From: Lanius collurio
Lineage: Eukaryota > Chordata > Aves > Passeriformes > Laniidae
NCBI GenBank assembly: GCA_020086605.1
Contig: JACBWW010000017.1
Location: 4,304,520-4,368,519, forward strand
DNA length: 64,000 nucleotides
Direction: 5' to 3'
The position numbers and the translations under genes are program-made. The notes under the pieces are model-generated. The model had not been told where the DNA came from. It saw only the letters and a program-made list of their open reading frames with translations, and made no database searches. Below, piece by piece: positions 27,396 to 39,600 of this stretch. Within the stretch, counting starts at the first letter, position 1; each line of letters opens with the position of its first letter.

Positions 27396-30300
27396 TGATG
27401 GGTCCATGCAGGGGTGGGATTATTTATATTACACAAGTCCATATATTGCACCAGGTATATCCCATCTATCCCATGTGTATCTCAGGTCAAAGGCAGGATA
27501 TATTCATGCTAGTAATGGTCCATTTCTTTCAGACGAGGATCAAGAGCACAACAAGCTCATAACCCATCGACAAAAGACAAAACATATCTGTATTCTTCCT
27601 CCTTTTGCAAAGGGTAGAGCCCTACTTCATCCAGCTCCCTGGAATGAACACTTTTAGGGTCCAACTCACCTGACCTTTTGACCAAAAGGAGCACAGGTTG
27701 TCTGGGTTTGGCTGCAAGTAACTTGATTACAGACATCCAGAGATGAATACCTTAGCAACTGCACAGTAAACTGAACCTGGGAAGAATGATACCAACCCTG
27801 TGTTAAGCTGTTCTGACACCAAACAGACAAAGCAGACCCTCCTCTGGGGCTGTCTGAAGCAGCTCTGTTGAGTTCTGTGGAGCTGCACTGCAGAGCATCA
27901 CTACTTCCACAAATTAAAGACCAGGCTCTTTGACATGGTCTCATTACAAAGAGTCCACTGTGAGTGCAATAAATGCAACAAAGACCTTCCTTTAAATTAT
28001 GAAATATTATAATCCCTCTTTTTTTCTGCTGTTCTTTGTTTCTCCTCAACAAAACACTTGCAGATTTATAGTGAACAAGATGGAGTGCAACAGGAGTTCT
28101 AGGTTTTTCTAAAAAAAAAAGAGAGAAATATTTGTCATATACTACAGCCAGTGTTGTATGCATCACCACATGAAATATGACCCAAATTCCATCTTCAAAG
28201 CTATCACAAGAAATATTGTTTGTACTGGAGGTTTGTAAAATGCTCCAGCAAGTTATTACATTTATAGTCTATTTTTTTTTTTCTTTCCTTAAGATTTATC
28301 TTCAATTTTTACTTGAAAATCTAGGGCCAGAAAAATCACATTTGATCTTAAAAAAAAATAATCTCTTTCTCTCATTTCCTCTCAATTTGATGTTAGTCTT
28401 AGTACCCAACTTAGAGATACTTTCTCCTGAAATGCATAGTTACTGTACGGCCACAATATCTTAAAGCAAAGAACTGATATTTTATGAGTCATTATCGTAA
28501 AATGGAGTTTAGAGTAGACTTTAGTATTCCTATTTCCCAGCTCTATTGCAGCAATCTGGCTGCCTTCATGAAACATCAGCAAATCCCTTATCACCCTTAG
28601 TACTTGTTGGTCTTTTCTTTCTGGTTTCAGATTAATGTGAAATAATGAGAAAACACATTTATTTATTGCCCACAGAGAGGAAAATCTTGATCATTCCCTG
28701 AGCTCTGAGATCCTTTCCTTGGAGTGTGTTGGGCTGGAATGCTTTGAAAAAAGGAAAGACTGAAAAAATGTTTTAACTCTGCTGCCTGATAATACCAGAA
28801 TAAGGAACACACAATGAAATAATGAGGAATAATGACTAGTTGTCTCCTAACTTCCTCTGAATCTGTGACTGCTCCTTCACTGGCTTTTAGGATATGGCTG
28901 GGGTACAACAAAGAGTGGAAAGCAAATCCTTTGGGGATATTTTTCTATCTCTAAACAGGTATTGCTCACTTAAAAAGTTAATTTCTGTGAAATTTTCAGA
29001 TAAACAGGCAAGAGGACAGAATGAAAAGAAAAATGTTATCATTTACCTCAAAGATCCAGTGAAGCATGAGAGGCAAAGCATTCAACTATTAAGCTCAAAG
29101 AATTAATACACATGTCTCTATAACTCAGGTTAACAACATCTGGCATGGCTGCAAAACTGCAAAATCTAAAAATAGAAATATCCCATGGTAATATACAGCT
29201 GCCTGTTCATGAGACCATGGAGACACCGTGACTGGAGACCAGACCACTACATCTCTGTCATCATTCTCAGAGTGCAGAGGTCAAGCAAGGATTCACAAAG
29301 GATAAGGAAAAAATTATTCAAGGTCTATAAAATCAACTTTCCACCAAGAGTTTTAAAAACGCTCAGTTTGGCTTAAATGATAAATTAGTCTATAAATATC
29401 TACTCTAAGAAAGAGATTTTTCTGACTTAACAGGATCTTTAGGTTTGCAGACAAAGGCATAACAAGGTTCAATGTCAAACAAATTCCAGCAGGAAATAAA
29501 AGCATATTTTTAGGAGAGAATAACAAACCACTATAGGATGCTTACAAATTACTAAAAGGCTTCAGCCACCCCTTCCAACTAAAAAGTCTTTCTAAAATGC
29601 ACTGTCTGGGAAAAAATAACATTAATTCAGGGAGACTTAATGCAACACAGGTATGCCCAAATGCCAATATGCATTTACAGGGACTCTTTCTCTGTGTCTC
29701 TGGAGAGAATGCTGTGTTCAGAAAGCACCTCAGAAATTGGTTTCCAAGTGGCTCCTCAGAGCAGCCACCATGTCTTTGCTTTTATCTCTTGGCATTTCTA
29801 CAAAGCAGACAGGCATTAGCCATCAGCTGAGATTTCAACACAGGAAGGTATTGCCTGCTTCAAAGTCCATTTAAATCCAGTACACAGGAATAGGACAAAT
29901 TTAACTTTGCACCATCACCTGTGTTCATCAGAGAGTGTAAAACTGGGCAGCCAAACCTTTCTGTTTCCAGCATTCCTAGATGGGCTGACATGAGTATTTT
30001 ATTTCCCACCTACACACAAGAGCAACCCACTCCTTCCCATCTCTGCCAGCACCCAAACTCTGCCAAACCCCTTTTGTGATCTCCTCATTCAGAACAAGTT
30101 CCTAAATCAAAGTGAGAAGGCTCCTCTGTGCTGTCCAGCAACCATGAAAGCCCAGTGTACACTCTACACACATAAGCAGAATCTCTTTCAAATCAAGGGT
30201 ACAAGTGCTCTCTGGCTGCCTGAAATCTAGATTTCTCTCCAATAATTTCCAAAATTTCATTTTTGCTTTTTACATCATTTATAAACAAATTGGCCATGCT

Positions 30301-31316
30301 TTCTAATTCTATAAGGAATAATTCTGTGGGAATTACAAAGTAAGTTTCTATCAAAACGGTAGGTATATTTTAATTTTACTACAAAGTTTTATTTCCCATT
30401 GTTTGCTTAGAATGAAACTGTCTTAGCATGTTTTATGTAAAACAAGAATAAGCCTTGTCCTATGCACCTTTTGACACACCAAGGTGGTTTTCAATGTATG
30501 CCCAGCAGAAAGTATCCCTTTCAAGACAAGCAGAGATTTTTGTAGACAATCCTCCATCCACTCTCATAACTAAGAAACAGCCATCAATTTTCAAAATATT
30601 TGAACCATGAGTCCTGCTCCAACCATTTTTGTAAGGTTGATTTGAGACAAAAAGGAGCTGGCCAATCCTACTGGCTTTGTGCATCCTCCTAACACCAGAA
30701 CCACTGAGCCAGATTCAGTGAAAATTTGAAGAGGGGAACTGAAGGCTTAGATGCATTTAGACAGTGAAAGTTTTGTCAAAAGAGGTTCCAATGCAGAGAA
30801 GAGAAATTAGTTCAGCACTACTTTAATTATGGAGCCAAAAATCAGAGAGTCCCCCTTAGTACAGACTGTTACAAATGCTTTTAGAAATTCAGGAAAAGTT
30901 TCAGACAGAGCCTGCACTTAATTTGATGGAAGATAATCCAACTACACAATACAAAGCCACAGGAAACCAAGATTTCAGTTTCCTCAATCCCAGAGTCACA
31001 CAGCACACTGCTGTAATTTTAGACCTGCTTGGATCTCACTTCTGCAGCTCTTCTCGAGGCTCTCAGGCTCAGCACCAGTGAATTAACTCACACCAATTCA
31101 TAGGCAAATTTTTCTAACACTTAAGAGTATGCAGGCTAGAACACAAGAAGGGTATTCACCAGCAAGATCTTCAAATTTCATGAATTATAATATTCAGGGA
31201 ATAGCAGATAAGATTCATCCAGAGGCTGCTATGGTAAATGCCAGAGGCATCAACCAATCTTAAAAGGTGTGGTTTAAGTCTAAGGGATTTTTATGAGACC
31301 CTTAGAAAATATATGA

Positions 31317-31352
31317 GATTTTAAGAAGGATAAGGATTTTAAGAAGGATTAG
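31317..31352. repeat. 18-bp tandem duplication, two copies
   Basis: The unit GATTTTAAGAAGGATAAG occurs twice head to tail, with one A/T difference in the second copy. The near identity suggests a recent slippage duplication in otherwise unique DNA. Confidence 0.9.
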
Positions 31353-34119
31353 CACACAAGATAATGATTCAAAAAGTGTGGAGTACTGCACAAAAGGTAG
31401 AAGGATGCCAGAAGCAAGAGAAAGATAAAAAGAGAAAGTTGTGAGATAGGAGGAGATGTTGGCAGGCTCAGAACAATGTGCAGACTCAGAATGACAGGCA
31501 AATAATTAGAAAAAAAAAACTACACATCAAACTGAGAAAAGTAGGACAGAAAAACTGGCAAAGACTGTGACCTGTCTAAGAAAGGGTGCAAAACCATCAA
31601 CAAATTCTGCTTGATCTAGCAAGCATGCAAGCAGGTCTCTGGTAAAGGTGTAGCAAAGAGTTTGAAGCTGCTTTGCCTAAGGCCATTCTCACCATCATAT
31701 TTATGTATATCTTATAGCACTATTTCTCAAGTTTCACTTTTCATCTCCTCCAAGACATCAATTGCCTATTGATTTCTTCATTTCAGAATCCATTGGCCTC
31801 AATTTGAGCACAAAGGGGATTAAGATGGCCATCAATTCAACAACAGTGGATTAAAGTCAGTGTTGACACACTCACAGCTACTCAGTGAGGAGACAGGACC
31901 ACCAAAAAACCAAACTAGCACTGAGGGCAAATATACAGAACTGCAGCACAAACTGACAGCCAGAGCAGACAGACAAAAATGCTAGTTCCAATGGAAAATA
32001 ATTGTTTCTGTGGAAACAAAAGCTTCAACTGTTACATTCCAGTTTTCTCAAAAAACTCAAAAATTTCCCTCTTTCCCCAGCTACAAGTAATCCAAATTAA
32101 AGTAAGGAAAGATAAATAATATTAACTCATCTTCTCCTAATTATAGATCTCAGTATGTACTTAGCTTTTCAGTCAAAGTCCTCTTCCACTTCTTTAAACA
32201 AAGTCCCAGTGACAATTTTCTTCAGCCATTTACAGAGCTTCATTAGGCAAGAGGTTGCTCTTCACCCTGGTATATTTGGAATCAATTCAGCAAAGCCAAG
32301 CCCTTAATTTATTAAGAGAAATAATTGCCAATCCATGCATGCAGCTGAAATTGAGGCTTTCTCCACTGATTCTTAATAGATGTGCCTATGTTTCTTTAAA
32401 CTTTTAAGGCTTCTCACTCAGATACAAATTTTCTTTAACTCTGCTTTACACATTTTGACAGAGACTCACTCATTCTTGCTATCACTCCTTCTTGCTGCCT
32501 CACAAGATCTGAGTTTTATACACTCATTAATCAAACTGTGACAAGAGCTTAAACCAGGCTAGCCATGTTTAATGTGCAAGGGAAGTAAAGGTCTGAGAAT
32601 ATGAACTGAGCAAAGTTTGGGCAGATGTGACACTGGCCATTGGCTCAGTGTGATTTAACAGGCACCAGCAGAGGCTGCACACACTCAGGGGACAATCTTG
32701 TGCTTGCCTGTAACAAACAAGGTTTCCAATATGTTCTTTTTAGTTGACTAAAGTTGTCATGATACAGTGCTCACAGACAAAACCCTTCATACCTGAGGGG
32801 TTTAACTGGATTGGCAAGAGCCCAATTCCTTCCATCTCAGTCAGCAAATGAGGATTGGGCTGGCATTAAGCTAAACCCAGGATTAACACAGACCTCAGGA
32901 TCAGCTGTGGATTGCCCCACCTTTGCTTCTGTTGGTGTTAACATAGAAACACGTTAATTGTTATTATGAACTAATGCATTCTACAGTCAGACTATATTCC
33001 AAAGAGTTACTACCAAGGAACACCTACATTAGTATTTATTGTTACACTGGAGGATAGCAAGACATTTAATCCAAAATCCTCTCATTGTTCTGAATGTCAC
33101 ATGTAATTTAAACTTGACTCAGAATATCAGAAAGTGCAGTTGCATTTAATACATTATCCATTGCATCACAATATTCTATGATCTGTGGCTGATCTTTCAT
33201 TGTTATTATCAGTGCCATGGATAATATCCACTAGAGTAATATTTAAGCTTAAAAAATAAACTATAAATAAACAAAAATTTAATTATTTCTGTCCTAAACT
33301 TCCTGTTCTCCATCTAAAGGTAAAAGAACAACATTCTCTCAATGATAAGAACTAAACAGAAACCCTAAGGAGACTGGAAGAAAGCCTTTATAACAACTCA
33401 TCTTAAAATAATTAAAATACTTTTGCAGATATTTACTCTTGCCTGATTAAAGAGGCTTTCCTCACACACATCTGAAGTACAGTGGGAAAAAGCTGCTATC
33501 AGAAGTGTAAGGAGATGAAAGCTTGTGGTACCTGCTAGCACACCATGCTAAAAGAAGGTAACTTTTTGTAGCCACCAAATAAATTGGTCAGGGTGAAAAA
33601 AGGCTAGAAAGAGAAACTTTAATTACTTTCTTTAGTCCCATTTAACTCAGCAGGAGTTACCCAGGGAATACACTTCATGAAGTGCATTGTATTTTTCCTC
33701 AGTGAAGATGGTCTACTGAACCCCAGCTGAGTGCCTGGCATCACATAAGGATTTCTCATTAGGTACCTGGAGCCCAGTCATTTTTGACCTGAAACTGAAA
33801 TCAATGTCTTGGTGCTTTCAAACCACCCACTCTGCTCTTATCCACATCATCCCTCTGCCAGTACTGGGAAAACAGCAAAGGGGCAGACCCAGAGCTGCAT
33901 TCTGGACAATTGAGCCTTCCCTCTGAGGGAATCAACAGCACAACACCCAGTGACTTCAGTGAGACAGGAATAACCCTCAACGTTTGGGAGTTTGCTCTGG
34001 ACTCCAGAAATGCTGAAAACACATACACACATTTTTTTAAAAAAGCAGAAATTCTTTACTGGCATTTCCAACAGATTTACAATGTGTAAATGTGTAAATA
34101 GTGTGTGAATTTACATAAG

Positions 34120-34181
34120 ACATGTTATATGGTAATAGGGAAGAAAAACATGTTATATAGCAGGTACTAGGGAAGAAAAAA
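34120..34181. repeat. Imperfect ~28-34 bp tandem duplication, two copies
   Basis: Both copies begin ACATGTTATAT and end TAGGGAAGAAAA. The second (from 34148) has a few extra bases in the middle and end. Just upstream, 34083-34110, TGTGTAAA is repeated. Together they form a small unstable AT-rich patch. Confidence 0.85.
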
Positions 34182-36457
34182 GGAGGAAGCTCCTTTTCTA
34201 AAAAATTGTCCAATTATGGAGAATTGGATAATTCCTTATTGAATTGACAGCATAAACTAACAAAATAAGGGTTTATCTTCCCTATTAAGGCATCCAAAAA
34301 TGTGATTTGCTCCCAGTAAATACTCCTGCATTCAGTAAGGAAATGTCATGCAACAGAAAGAAAACTCTGGTGGTCACTAGTGAACCCAGTTCAGAAAACT
34401 TAGTGGTTGCTATGACTTTGCATGTTAAGACCAACTCTGAGAATGCTTTCTGAATTTTTCTGTGGGCACAAATGTGATTTAGGTAAGATATCTTTCCCTG
34501 AAGTACAGCTCAGAACAAGCATGGTAATTTGAAAAGTGATAATCTTTAACCTTGCAGTAAATTTAGTTTTTCTCTTAAAAATTACTGCTTATTACTCAAA
34601 AAGAGGAGATTAATACATACAAAAAAACTAAAATTATATATTATACTGCTTTTTTGTAAGTGTCACAACCTACTATTTTCCTGTGATAAAAGACTATGGT
34701 AAGGCATTTTTAAGACACTTGGTGTATATTTCAAACACTATGGTAGTTGCTTTCCTCCTTCTTGTCTTACCCTACTCCTTGAAATAATTTAAGGAGCTCT
34801 TTACCTGTTCAGCATCAGCCTTTTGATTGGTAATACCTGTGCATCACTGCACCCCCAGGTGCTCTGCCAGTGCCCCTGCACCCACTGATTTATCCAAAAT
34901 GGAGAGAGATACATTTCACAGTCTCCAAGGCAGCTTTGCATCCGGATACCACGACCTACCCAAGCAATTTCCATTGGCATCTTGTTGCTGTCATGCCCAC
35001 CCCTGTGTCCCCCCAGTCAGGAAGAGCCTGGGTCTGCACTTCCCACAGGCAGGAAGGGGGTGATCAGTGTTGCATTCACCCCACTTGGCACACTTGGCAC
35101 AGGTGAGTTGCTAAAGGCATTCACTGACACTGGCATTGCAAAACGTTTCCTACCAGCTCTCTCTGACCAGCAAAATCTATGCTAAAGCCCCATTTATCAA
35201 AGTCCCCTGAAAAGCCAAGCAGCAAAACCAGGGTTTTCCATGCAGCTGTTTCAAAAACAAAAAAGAATGTGAATTCTCTAATGTCAATAAATCATGTCCA
35301 AGTCTCTACCTACTTTTACTACACCAGGCAGTGACTGCCATGGCTGAACACAAGGCAGAGAGCCTGAGACTGCCTGTGTCACCAGCACTGACTGACTGTC
35401 CTGTAGCCATGACCAGATGTCAACAGCACATGGAGAAAACCACTGGAACATGAGTCCTCAGGCCACAAGGTAGAAGTTCTTCTTTCCAGTGCTTCCACTT
35501 ACCTGCAATCAGAAGGGCTCACAAGTACTGTAGAGGATGTGCACACCACATCTTTCTAACCATTTTCTCCCTATTTCCCTAGCTAGAACACAGCAAGGCT
35601 TGACTTGCTGTTGAGATTTGTTACCTGCACCTGTGCTCTTGAAATAAATGTTTGTGTTTATCCCCTCTTTCATTTCTCAGCATCCCTAATTGACATTTCC
35701 TTGTAAATGCTGAACACTACATTAATTCTATGACTTTCTGTGTCTTCGTGGAGCTCTAATGATCAGAAACATCCCATTCTGCTAATTCCTTGTTAACAGC
35801 ATTTGTTGTTTCAATCCCACTTGTTCTGTAAGTGGGACAGACCTATAACTAGCAAATAAGATAATATATTTGAGCATGCAGATCCTTCTCTGCTTCCTCT
35901 CAGCTTTTGCAATCTCTTCTGGTATCTGTAAATGACAAATCCAAAAATATTCTCTAAATGCTGTTCTGCAGATACAGTGCTGTGATGTTGACTTTTCTCT
36001 GTTTACTCTTTCCAGTATTAATAGGGAGGTAAAGAAGTCAACCAACATAGTTATCCAGCTCAGTGTAAAATAAACACCTACATTAGCCCACAGAGAGCTT
36101 GTGGGAAGAGAGCTTGCCACAATTGCAAGCTTTGTTCCCCTGAAGTTACTCAAAGCTGGAGTAGAAAACACACAAGATTAATGTTTCTTGTAAATACAAC
36201 ATCTCATTGTGAAACAAATCCTGCGTTTCAAAAGTTAATCTTGTAGAACAGTACAGTTAATTCTTTAATTTACTAAGAGAATGATGGCACCACTGTTTTT
36301 AGAAAATCCATACTAGTGGCTGGAGCAAATAAAAGCAGAATGTTCTTTCAGTAGATTTTTTTTTCCACCTACACTTACATACAGCATTAATTAAGTAATG
36401 TTAGTACCTCTGGTATGGTTGATGAACTACTTTTGTTTGTCTCTGTTGATAATTTAG

Positions 36458-36667
36458 CAAGAGAAGATATTATTGATATGTTCCAAGGCAAGAAGACCAT
36501 CTCTTGCACTTAGATATCATCTGTCACCTGAAGCTTCACCTCATCCCTCAGGGAAATTTGGAGTTAAGAAGACATTAGCAAAAGGCTCATTTCTAATGAA
36601 TGTAACAGTTTCTGTTGCAGTGTATATATTGCTGATGTTAACAGTATTCTGGTTTTATTCTTCTTGA
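36458..36667 (+). other. Weak candidate terminal coding exon, tail-anchored peptide
   Basis: A frame opens right after a TTTAG acceptor-like site (36453-36457, preceded by the T-rich stretch TTTTGTTTGTCTCTG) and runs 69 codons to TGA at 36665-36667. The N-terminal half is basic and polar (SKARRPSLALRYHL). The last ~20 residues are strongly hydrophobic (VTVSVAVYILLMLTVFWF), as in a tail-anchored or single-pass protein. An AATAAA follows at 36684-36689, 17 bp past the stop. There is no in-frame ATG near the start, so it would have to be spliced from upstream. I do not recognise the protein. Frames of this length arise often by chance, so the combination is suggestive only. Confidence 0.15.
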
Positions 36668-36683
36668 TTTAATGTATAATTTT

Positions 36684-36689
36684 AATAAA
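36684..36689 (+). promoter_or_regulatory. AATAAA polyadenylation-type hexamer
   Basis: A canonical AATAAA lies 17 bp after the stop of the candidate terminal exon at 36458-36667. AATAAA is common by chance in AT-rich DNA, so its value depends on whether that exon is real. Confidence 0.15.
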
Positions 36690-39600
36690 TGCTGGACAGA
36701 AAATTTCTGCAGTATTTATATGGATAACAGTAGGAATCCTTCCACCTATCACCTTTACCACGTTATTTTCCACTTTTCCATCCTCGTCTAATCTATTACA
36801 CTTACCCAACACTCCATTAGTTCTTGTCTTTACAAGTACACATTTTATTTCTGAGAGAAGTACTGCAGCTTACCTGCAGATGATCAACTTTCAACTCATC
36901 TCAGTTTCCATGAAGTTACCCTCATTAGAATCCTAATTCCCAGGTTTTTTTATTACATTCAAACGTGGTTTTAGCAAGAAACCACTTCATTAGTTTTGAG
37001 AATTTTTCACCAGTAGCATTCCCTTCTTAATAAATATTTGGTGGTATCTGGGAAGCTCAGGAGAATATCCCATCAGGTTGAAACCACTGCTGACATTCAA
37101 TTTTCAGTTAACATTCTTGAAGTAGTAATTGTGCCTTGCCAGGAAGGGAACACTACTGATTCCTTCTTCAATTTCTACCCCTTCAGATGACACCTGTGTG
37201 TGATCTAAAATTATTAAGTACCTTGTAGGCAGCAAAACAAGTTTACTGATACTTTTCAGTAAAGAATAAAAATATCAGATGTTTAAATAACACAGGATAA
37301 GGCATCGGTGACTCTCAGGAAGGAGTTACTCATCTGACAATTTTATCACATATAGAAAGCTGGACTTCAGGGAAGACTTAAGTACATCTCCAAGGTACTT
37401 TAGTGCTCAATATCAATCATTTTAGATTTTAGACAAAATCATTCATTCATGCAACACTTCAGAGAACAATGGATCATAAACTTCACCAGAAACTTCAAAC
37501 TGATGAAATTTCAGCCACTAGTTACATGTCAAAAAAAAAAAAAAATCAACTGTGAGACAATTTCTTAGCCTCAGCCTAGCCAGGAAAGAAGATTAGTGCA
37601 TAAATATTACCATATGCACACGCTCTTTTACTTTCCAAAAATTATTTCAGCCGTGGACTCACTGCCCTTGGTGAGCACCAGCCCCAGAGTGCTGGGGAAG
37701 CTCTAAGCCGACACAGAGGGAGCACAGGCAGATGAAGTCAAATCAGTGGATTATTTATGTATTTACACTTGGTTGCTTTAGAGCCTTAAAGGGCTTATGA
37801 CCAACACCAGAGGTGTTACCAGCCCATCAGAAAGGCAAGACATAAGCCCTGAAAGAAGGAAGAGCTTTGCATTTTCTTAAATGAGCAGAGATATGATTTT
37901 CCATGGATGGCTGAGGGAAGCAATAATTGCTTTGAGGCTTATTGCAGTTTAGGCAGGCAGAGTTTCTCGGTTGCTCATGGTGGATCATCAAAAGGCAACA
38001 TGCAAATGGGGCAGATGTTAAAAATTTCAACAGGTTTTGACAGCAAAACAGTTGAAACACTTTGTTTTCAAGGTCCTTGGAGGAGATAGAAAAAGACAGC
38101 ATTACAGAAGGGATAGAAGTGTCCTTTAGCATTGCCCACAGTCACTCATGGATACTCCAAGAGCAACTGCAAAGGTGCAGAGTGGAGAACACAACTTAGA
38201 GGTAACAGGATGCATCTTCACAGTTATGTGCCAAAATCTCTCAGCTCTTCCTTCATATACCTTACACATGTATATAAACCATTTCCAACCAAAAGAAATA
38301 ATACATGAAAAGAGCTTATTCTTTCTCTGCTGCCACTAATCCTTGAAATCATGGACATACAAAAATGTTTCCCAAAACTGCTTGTTTCTTTGTGCTTCAA
38401 AAGGAAACAATCCATTGTCTGGTGATCTGCCAGGCAGCAGTGGAACTTCATTTAGAATAGTTACAGGCGTAAAAAAGGTTACTGCAGTCAAATAAATAGC
38501 TGAGACCTCAAGAACACAAACTTCTTTGGGGCTGCTATTTTTAATGTGTCTAATGTTCAAAGGAAAACAAGAATAAATATTAGCTTCCATTCAGGTGCTT
38601 CATTCTCATACAGTGTCACACAGCAGAGCACCCTGAGAAAAGCACCCTTTGATCTGGAATTTTACGTAACCGCAGTTTTCACTCACTTGTCATGTGCCAG
38701 GAGAATTTCAAAATCACAGGAAATCTATTTGTCAGCCTTCAGCACAGCAAAATGTTCAGGCACACCTACACAGATAATTACATGGATATCAAAAGGATCT
38801 CAAATATTTCCCAAAAATTACCTCTTTCTATAGAGACAAGGTGAGGGTTACATTTTCTTCACAGTGATAAAGATGAAGATAGTGGAAAGACACTTTTGAC
38901 TGAATAGTAATTATGTGCTAAAATTGCATGCTAAAAATTTCAAGGTGCTGTCTTAGAAGTAGAATATTCTCATCTGGGATGTGCTCAAGACTGTGACACA
39001 AAGGATTCAGTGAAGAGCAAATTACAACAAGAAAAAAAAATAAACAAACTCAAATCACAGAATAAATTCTTTAATCAGATGTGTACTTTATCTAAAAATA
39101 TCTCAGGCCAAAAACAAAAACTCCAAAATAATTTCAGTCTGTGGCATGAGTTGGCTCTTGAACACCCAATTTCATAGCAAATAAGATAAACTTACCTTGA
39201 ATCAGTCTTTTCTTCTGGGAAGAAAAAAAAGTTGACTTTTGAGGTCCCAAACACTGAGAGGCCAAACCTAAATACAAGGTTAGATCTGAACACATTTCTT
39301 TTTAGAAATACCTTGTACCTACTGGCTCAGTACAGGGAGTACACACAATATTCCAGAACCTTCAACACCAGTTTCCTGCAACTTTTTTAAAATATGTGGA
39401 ATTTATTACATCCTTTCCTATCTCTAATGCAACCACAGAAAGAATATTTTCCTGTGTGAAAGGATTTGGGCAGATGCAGCATCTTGCTGAATACGGATTC
39501 TGCTAAGGCTGAACTTCTATTAAAATTGTCAGTGGAATAGGTATGGATTTTTATGACTAGGTTTATGAAAACAAAATGTACTGAAATATATAAAAACTGA

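Larger units (their letters stand above)
27396..36457. other. Long unique non-coding stretch, no gene seen
   Basis: Nine kilobases of AT-rich DNA without a recognisable gene or interspersed repeat. It includes a T11 run at 28272-28282, the short tandem duplications listed separately at 31317 and 34120, and open frames up to 167 codons (27666-28169 on -) with no named domain. Confidence 0.55.

Noticed and set aside
27145..27657. 170-codon + frame
   Set aside because: An antisense CR1 fragment (27297-27395) lies inside it, it starts from a non-ATG codon, and it shows no domain.
27666..28169. 167-codon - frame
   Set aside because: No recognisable domain or splice context, and a length still compatible with chance.
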